DNA of 64,000 nucleotides from Pseudocercospora fijiensis CIRAD86 (lineage: Eukaryota > Ascomycota > Dothideomycetes > Mycosphaerellales > Mycosphaerellaceae), in assembly GCF_000340215.1 (NCBI RefSeq), contig NW_006921536.1, forward strand, positions 1,100,543-1,164,542. Reading direction: 5' to 3'. This document shows positions 57,501-64,000 of the stretch, in pieces (position 1 is the stretch's first letter; every line of letters starts with the position of its first letter). Position numbers and translations under genes: made by a program. Under the pieces are notes generated by a model. It saw nothing but the letters and a program-made list of their open reading frames with translations, was not told the origin of the DNA and searched no databases.

Positions 57501-59019
57501 AAATAGTCAAATCGAAGTTAGAAACCGACCTATCCTAGCTACCCTTTCTAAACTAACGAACGGCACTATAAATAGTTAGAGAAAACACGTCCTACCTGTC
57601 CTATAGGCCGACCGAACGATATACCGACGAACAACTAGAAAAACGCCTATAGAAGTTATATATAGAGGGGCCGACGTTATCCTTCCTATCGAGAATACCT
57701 ACCGAATCTTCTAAAAAGTCGACTAGGATACTATACGCGATACTACCTCGTTACTTGCATACCGTGCTTAGTAACTAGTATATATGCCTAACGATAACGA
57801 AGAAGCGGCCCTTCGGCTAAAGAGGACTCGCGAGGAGAATACTCGCTAGTACGACGAAAAGGAAGTAGTATCTAATACTCCCCTTAAGATTAGATCCCTT
57901 ATACTTATTACTAGGAACGAAATCGAGCACTCGAGGTCTAGTAAGCTTGCCTTTCGCTAGAAGGGCCCCTTTCGTATTACGGGGATTACTACCTCTAGGA
58001 CCTCGTACTACCTTGCAGAACTTAATAGGGCTAATCTAGCTATTACCTTTCTACGCGATCGACTAAAGGAAGTACCTCTATTCCGACCTAACCGGATCTC
58101 GGGTAAAAACGCTACTACGACGGACAACGAACCTATTAATAAAGAAGTCGAGGTAGATAGAGATAGCTAGTCTAAGTCCTCCGAGTCTAGGGACGATAGC
58201 TAGTCTAATACTAGGTCCGGTAAAGAAAGGGATATAGACGTCTATATAGTTATATCCCTTCCTAGGGAGGAGCAAAGGCGAGCCTTTTAAGCCTATACTA
58301 TAGCTATATACCGAGTCGACCCTAAAGTTAATCCTATCTCCTAGATTAATAACCTAATACGAGACCTTCTTAGCGTACCCCTTATAGAAGATTATTCGAG
58401 TAACTATCTCTTCTTTAATAGCTCGACCGAACCTAATAGTTTTCTAGCTTTCAATTACCTAGCCCTATTTACCTAGGGAGGGGTAACCTAGCCTTTAGCT
58501 TAATACTATAGATTCGGCTAGATAGCAATTCTATATAGAAGGTAGGACCTATACGAACAAGCCTACTACGTTAGCGCTCTTCCGAGGCTTACCTAGGACC
58601 CTAGCTTTCGACTAGCACTATAGCGAGACCCTAGCTAGTAGACGACCTAGAGAGTCTAGGTCTACGACGAGATAAATATATTGAAGTTCGAATACAACCT
58701 ATATCTCCTTAAGGCTCTAGTAGAGACTAGCCTTGCTACCCTAGTATATACTAACCTATATAGGCGGCGAGGCATTAGATTTCTCGCCTAGGAGGCTATA
58801 GACAACGTTGTAAACTAGGGAGACAACGAATATAGGCTGTCCCTAATAAGAATACGAGACAGGCTTCGGCTTACCTAGATCGAATAAGAAGAGCTCCGCT
58901 ATACTACTAACTCTAAGGGCCTAGGCTTAAACCCCGGAACTTTTAACGAACCCTTAGAAGCGGAGTAGGCTATAGAATGCAACGAAAAAGGGCTACTACT
59001 ACCTTAGTAGGCCTAATAA
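54508..59019 (+). pseudogene. B2 pol: RT, RNase H, integrase with C-terminal extension (RIP-mutated)
   Basis: About 1500 codons from an ATA (former ATG) at the palindrome edge to TAATAA near 59014-59019. RT shows KKYRLINATIELNRY and the catalytic box FVDD at 55819-55830. RNase H ends at LFDFEVKYIPGRKHSTANSL. The integrase has an HHCC domain (His/Cys partly changed to Tyr), IDNGSKNRKDTKELL, NSQIEVRNRPI as the last catalytic region, and a GPF-type motif (KGPFRITGI) near 57962. About 340 further codons follow with no recognised domain. Confidence 0.9.
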
Positions 59020-59609
59020 ACCTACAACTACTCGCGTATAGCCTCCCTTTTGCTCCTATTTACTCGCCTTATACCGAATTTTTTACTCGCTAGTACCCTT
59101 ATTCGCGCATTTAAACGGATTATCGACGTATACTAGGATCGATTGTCCCTTTATGCATTAGTAGCCGGATAGAGTACTACTACTAGAGCCTTATCGTTGT
59201 TTCTTTCCTTTATACTACTACCGACGAGGGTAGGGGCTTTAGTCAGGAGCCCCTATCCTTAATAATATCCCTAGACCTGCTCCCCGGGGTAGTCTAAGTA
59301 CTAGCCTACCCGCGGAGCGAGTAAATAATTTTAACTCGGCAAAGGGGGACCTACTAGGAGCTCTACGTTACGCCTAGCTTACTAAAACCGAAGCCTACCC
59401 TACGGAGTAAGCCTAGGAAAACCTTACCTAACCTTAAAGATTTCCTTTGTTTAAAAACCTTTCCTTTGTATTATTTCTATAGCCTACGCCGGCCGATATA
59501 TCGAGATTTCTAAGAATCCCGGGAGCTCCCGCCTATAGTAGCTAGCTAGCTAGGATATATTACGACTACTACTACTATCCCTATACTGCCCGGAGGAGCC
59601 CTTATAACT
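59020..59609 (+). other. B2 spacer between pol and third ORF
   Basis: The frame of pol could be read on through TAG/TAA for part of this spacer, so the pol stop is not certain. It contains a CCCCGGGG inverted repeat (59272-59292) and the palindrome at 59534-59559. Confidence 0.55.
59534..59559. repeat. Family B palindrome, site 3 (B2)
   Basis: TATAGTAG arm, CTAGCTAGCTAG core and GATATA arm, 50 bp before the third-ORF ATG. Confidence 0.75.
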
Positions 59610-62600
59610 ATGCCTTAATACGGTAGGGGTTAAAGCGGAGGGGTTAGTACGTTATATAATGCCTAACTCTCTAGATCTAAGTGCTCTAGTCCTACGCCCT
59701 CGAATCTCGCTACTATACGAATTACCTAGGCCTCTAGAAATGTCGCCGCTGCCTGCTACTAACCCTTTACTTCCTTTAGGATACGTGCTTCACTTTCGGA
59801 TTTATATGCAAACGCGCGTATACGCGTAAGGTAGGTGCCTCCCGTCCCTTCCCGCGTACCTACGCTATTACTACGATAAAAAGGCGATCTTTCTCGCGTC
59901 TAAACTTCTTTATAAACAAATATACCTGTATCGCCCTTCCCTCGATAAAGCGATAGGCGCTTATAGCAAACACTACCCTCCTTAATTAACTATTAAGGAC
60001 CGATAAACCCCTACCTCCTCTACGCGACCCGATATATAAAACCCCCTCTACCGCCTCGCAAGCGCGTAATAGTAGAAGCCTCTAGTCGAGACCTTATTAC
60101 GAGCGTAGCCTATAGCGGTATTTCCTACCTTCCTTCCGACTAGCGACTAAGCAATTACAATACCCTACTCGAATAGGTGCAATATCTTTAGTCCGCTAAC
60201 CTATCCCGCTAAACTAAAGTAGATATAATCTACGACAACCTAGGAAGTATTAACAACTTTATTAAAGGCACCGAGCTAACCTATTATCGGCTTAAGGAGG
60301 CGCTCTTTAAAGGACTACCGAAAGAAATAGGAGATGTTCTTCGTACCCGAGGGTCTACTATAGTATAGGCCCTCGAGTAGTATATAGGTAACGAATTTGC
60401 TACCCTATAAGCCGCCGCTACTCGTAGGAAGGCTATAGAAGATCGCCGTAAGAACGATATTACTAACAGCCCTACTTTCTTTAGGAACTACCTAGACCTC
60501 TATAATGTCCGAGATAATACCGTAAAAGAAATAGCTCGAGTCTTTAGGCTATAGAAGGATAGAAAGCTTAACAACTACGCAAACTTTAAGGACGCTAGCT
60601 AGGTTTCCGAAACTTAGCTTATTCTTCGTATCCTAAGCAATTACCTATACCGCCGAACGCTTAGGGCGAGACAGGGGCGGGCAGATATTAATACCGTTAC
60701 TATTACCGCTAAGGACTACGTAGTAGATAAGGAGGACGACACTCGTAAGGAGGGTAAGAATGAATTCTTCTCTTAGAGAACGGAGGCTAGTAAGGCGAAG
60801 CTTAAGGCTATCAGTATTCGAATTAGCTAATACGAAGGCCCTCCTATAATTGCTATCACTCCCGACGGGCGCCCTTTTTCGAGACTACTAGGTAGCTACA
60901 TTAAAGGTACTACTTCTAGGACCCTAGGGCTTAATGTCCCTCGATCCCGTATAGGTATATATAAGCGAATTAGTACACCTATTAGATTACTAGTTGTATA
61001 TAACCCGGCTAGCGACCTTCTAGCTAGGTAGGACAACTAGTAGCTATTACCCGCTCGCCCTACTTAGCCTATCGGCTCTCGCTAAAATACGCCTCTATAA
61101 CGTAATACGACTCGCTCTAATCTCCTAGTCGAAAACTCTACTTTACTACCCGATCGGACTAGTAGTAGGAGTAGTAGTAATAGCCTTGCTCTAGGGGCTC
61201 CGCCTACTCGTCGAATTCGGACTACTACGCCTATCCCCCCTCTAGGAAGGACCCGCAGATCGAATAGACTTAATAAGCCGAGTAGAGATCTTACCGTACC
61301 CCTCGAGGAGAACCTAACCGACGACCTCGATACCTTAGGACCTAAGCGGGGAGGCACTATATACTATAAGGAGCTAACCCCCGATAAGGACACTTAAATT
61401 AGAAATAGCCTAGCCTACTATAGCTATAATAGATTCTCGGAAGCCGACCGTAGTACTTTAATATAGTACGATAGTAAATCTAATAACGCTATATAGGGAA
61501 GAGCAATTGCCCTTATTATAACTGCCTCTTACCTGCCTTGCTATACTTATACCCGCTACCTGTTTAGGATAGTAGTTAGGTTTCGAGGAAAGGTTAGTCG
61601 AGAGTAGATAATAGAAACCTTAAGTAGCCCTAGATATAAGTACCGGAACGACCTTCTCCGCCTTCGAAATAAGAGACCTAACCTGTTTCGGAAGACTCGC
61701 CGTCCTCCTATCCCTAGCGACTACCTTAGGCTATATCGCTTTTTCCCTAAGGCCTATAGTTACGAGAGCAAGATATATAACCCTTTAACTATTAAACGCG
61801 TTACCCTAGCGATTGCTGCTAAGATTCGCAAGGCCTTCTCCCGTATAGGAGTAATAACAAAGGCTAGCTAGGATGCCTAGGTAAGAGATAGTACTATTAC
61901 CTTAGATAGTATTACGAGCGATAAAGGCTCTACTAAACTATATAGAGCGGCCGTCTTTAGTTAGTATAATAATAAGAAAGTCGAAGTCGCCGCGGCCCCT
62001 CTACCCTTCGGAAAGATGTCCTTATCTAACTAGTTCAAGCTAGAGGCTACAATGTACCTTTAGCATTAGCGTATAGTTAACGGAGTTTCGAATAAGGGTT
62101 AGCTTCGAACTGCCTTCTATTCTAGGTTCTAGTAGATCTACCGAGGAGACCCTATCTACTAGCTCCTCTACGGCCTTACCCGCCCTAACTACGCTCTTAA
62201 CCTAATCTCCTACCTATACTACGCTAAGATAACTTAACCTAGTAACGGCGGTTCGACCGAGTTTACCTATATTAACTAGCACCCTCTCGATCTCTAAGAA
62301 GGCATTACTATAAACTAAGTTTAAGGCTCCGTATCCTTCCTTCCTAAAACGATAGAGACTACTACGAAGGTCTTCGCTAGGATCTACTAACTAGAAGTCT
62401 TTAATAAGTAGTATAAGGAACTTAAGATCCTTCGCTAGGAAAAGGGCCCTACGTACGCCTTTCGAGGTTATATTCTCTCTATTAACTATAATACGCATTA
62501 CCTAAACACTAAGATAGAGAATACCTTTAATAACTTTATTAAGAACGAGCTAAAAGGCAAGTATCGAAATATAGGCTAGGAATAGTACCCGGTCGGTGCC

Positions 62601-63599
62601 CTTAGAGTACGCCTAACCCTTCCCTACCTTCTATACGGCGCTTAGGCATTACCGAAGAACACTAAGAGGATAACTATACTCCCCTAGTTCTACCGATACG
62701 ACTTAGTAACTAGAAAGCTCGATTGCGAAGCTAGAGGTATATTTTAGGAACTCGCCGCTACCTATCGAGACCTTCTTCCTAGCCCTACCTCGCCCTCTAG
62801 TCTTACAAACAAGTACGGTACCCCTCCGTACGCGTTCCCGGCTATAGTACGCCTACGTAATAATAACCTAATCTCGGAAGCTCTCGTCGGTCGATTAAAG
62901 TAGGACAATACTATAGTATAGCAATATATTCGAAGACTCTTTCGCAACCTTAACTAGGAAGGCTCCTCCTATATACTTAAGAACTATTTAAAGCAGTATC
63001 GCAAGGATATAGCGTCGGTATACTCTAAGATATTAAGTAAGGTTATTCGGCTCGAGTAAGAACGTTTCGGGGAGAAATCATTCTTTAAGGCTCTCGTATA
63101 GTCTTTAAAGGACTAGAGTTGTATCCTAAATAATAGCGAAGATCGGTATATACGCCTAAACTAGGATAACTTCTACCGATATTAGCCTACGCCTAATACC
63201 GGGGAGGAGTTTAATTCGGGAGGCTAGGGGTTTATATGCTAGTAGGAGCCTAGTAAGGTAGACCTTCCTACTAACTAGCGGTAGTCTAGCGCCCCTTTAG
63301 CGAAACCTACTACCTACGCTTTAAAAGTCTCTACTCCTAGTAGGGTACTCCCGAACGTTAACTCCTAGCAGCTTAGTACCCTAAAGAAACAGCCCCCTTA
63401 GCTATCTTCTTTAAAGCAGCCTACGAATCCTATAGCTAATCCGAATAAGCGATAGACCCGCTAGGATATACGGGCTAAGGCGACGCGGACCTAGGCTCTT
63501 ATCGACTAATTTAACTAGTAAGGGCGAAGAGGTAATTATAGCGGCTAGGGCCGTAGAGGTAACTATAGTAGACTAGCGACTCGTAGTAGAAAGAAATAA
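59610..63599 (+). pseudogene. B2 third ORF, 1329-aa accessory protein of unknown function (RIP-mutated)
   Basis: ATG 59610 to TAA 63597-63599, exactly 1330 codons in one frame apart from RIP-type TAG/TAA. The first 200 residues are Ser/Pro/Arg-rich. Conserved-looking blocks include YDNLGSINNFIKG, NYLDLYNVRDNTVKEIARVF, and RRPPIPSDYLRLYRFFPKAY. Near residues 1074-1100 YAFPAIVRLR and ISEALVGRLKQ resemble the family A third ORF. The C-terminus has a duplicated GRRGNYS motif, RG-rich as in RNA-binding tails. No protease, RT, integrase or obvious membrane segment is present. The function cannot be assigned. Confidence 0.78.
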
Positions 63600-63608
63600 G
63601 TAATAGGG

Positions 63609-63633
63609 TATAGTAGCTAGCTAGCTAGGATAC
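63609..63633. repeat. Family B palindrome, site 4 (B2)
   Basis: TATAGTAG arm, CTAGCTAGCTAG core and GATAC arm, 10 bp after the third-ORF stop. Confidence 0.75.
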
Positions 63634-63727
63634 CTTTATAGGATAAATAGTTTAGCTTCTTGCGTATTTGAGGTTTCTTAGTCTAGGAGGTAAAGAGGCG
63701 TTAGTCTAAGGGCAGACTTCTTAGTCT

Positions 63728-63738
63728 GGGAGGGAAAA
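63728..63738 (+). promoter_or_regulatory. B2 polypurine tract
   Basis: GGGAGGGAAAA directly abuts the TGTAG start of the 3' LTR. Confidence 0.8.
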
Positions 63739-64000
63739 TGTAGTAGAGAAACCCGGCTTAGTATAGGTGTGTATACTTGTACCCTCTCCCCCCTTTTTTA
63801 TACCCCTAATATATACAACTACCTTTACAGATATATATATATATATTATAGGGAGATATAGCTACGACAATATATAGCAGGATAGACATAAGAGATGTAT
63901 CTTATCTAGCTACAATATAGCTTTTCCTATAACTATTCTCTTCTTCTAATGCTTATAATGCCTTTATTTCGAAATATATAACACTACGCCGACCCCTCGC
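63739..64000 (+). repeat. B2 3' LTR, first 262 bp
   Basis: Begins TGTAGTAGAGAAACCC with an unmutated TG, and aligns with 49952-50210 with transitions only. The rest lies beyond the window. Confidence 0.9.

Larger units (their letters stand above)
63600..63738 (+). other. B2 region between third ORF and 3' LTR
   Basis: Contains the palindrome at 63609-63633 and a purine-rich tract (GGGAGGGAAAA, 63728-63738) that is the likely PPT. Confidence 0.7.
49952..64000 (+). mobile_element. Ty3/gypsy LTR element, family B copy 2 (3' LTR runs off window)
   Basis: Over 14 kb: 5' LTR, PBS, leader, gag/protease, pol, third ORF, PPT and most of the 3' LTR. It is preceded by CTAG (49948-49951). Inverted, it is collinear with B1. 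All three long frames are continuous once TAG/TAA are read through, and no frame shows TGA as an internal stop in the stretches read. Confidence 0.93.

Noticed and set aside
61082..61357. Minus-strand Leu/Arg-rich frame that looks like a membrane segment
   Set aside because: Shadow of the Ser/Pro/Arg-rich part of the B2 third ORF; B2 plus-strand frame is continuous across it.
62762..62947. Minus-strand 61-codon frame
   Set aside because: Antisense of the conserved C-terminal block of the B2 third ORF.

Overview
The window is a repeat cluster from a filamentous ascomycete (Pezizomycotina), mutated by RIP (repeat-induced point mutation). Everything recognised is transposon-derived, and no intact host gene, tRNA, rRNA or CRISPR array is visible. 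CpA and TpG are strongly depleted and TpA enriched, while CpG is kept. The stops that break the long frames are almost all TAG/TAA where Gln, Trp or Arg codons are expected. Cys and His positions have become Tyr, and copies of one element differ mainly by C/T and G/A changes. Reading TAG/TAA as former Gln/Trp gives kilobase-long frames whose lengths agree between copies.

Layout. Two large Ty3/gypsy LTR families make up about 88% of the window. Family A (12.3 kb, LTR 279-280 bp) has copies A1 (1-6793, + strand, 5' part outside), A2 (17352-29657, +) and A3 (36821-49185, - strand). Family B (over 14 kb, LTR about 350 bp) has copies B1 (- strand, 6794-17351 plus 29658-29805) and B2 (49952 to past the end, + strand). 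A2 is inserted in the 5' LTR of B1, and A1 is inserted in the third ORF of B1. A3 and B2 sit in older sequence. That older sequence (29806-36816 and 49190-49951) holds a hAT transposase relic, several CCGGCTA-type inverted repeats, a tandem duplication, a histone H3-like pseudogene and a possible copia-like remnant.

Element organisation. Both families read LTR - PBS - gag/protease - RT/RNase H/integrase - a very large third ORF (917 aa in A, 1329 aa in B) - PPT - LTR. The third ORF is not a known retrotransposon protein to me. A and B versions share a short C-terminal similarity, which suggests a common accessory gene. Both families carry the same 18-nt primer-binding site. The four junctions that can be judged show CTAG at the insertion site, present on both sides in A2 and A3. 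In both families each ORF is bracketed by copies of a family-specific palindrome (CCCCGGGG core in A, CTAGCTAG core in B), some of them touching the start of pol.

Most unusual items: a 244-codon H3-like frame with a long basic tail at 32510-33241, lying between hAT-like inverted repeats, and the pair of third ORFs with palindromic punctuation. All family calls are by eye from translations; no database search was run.
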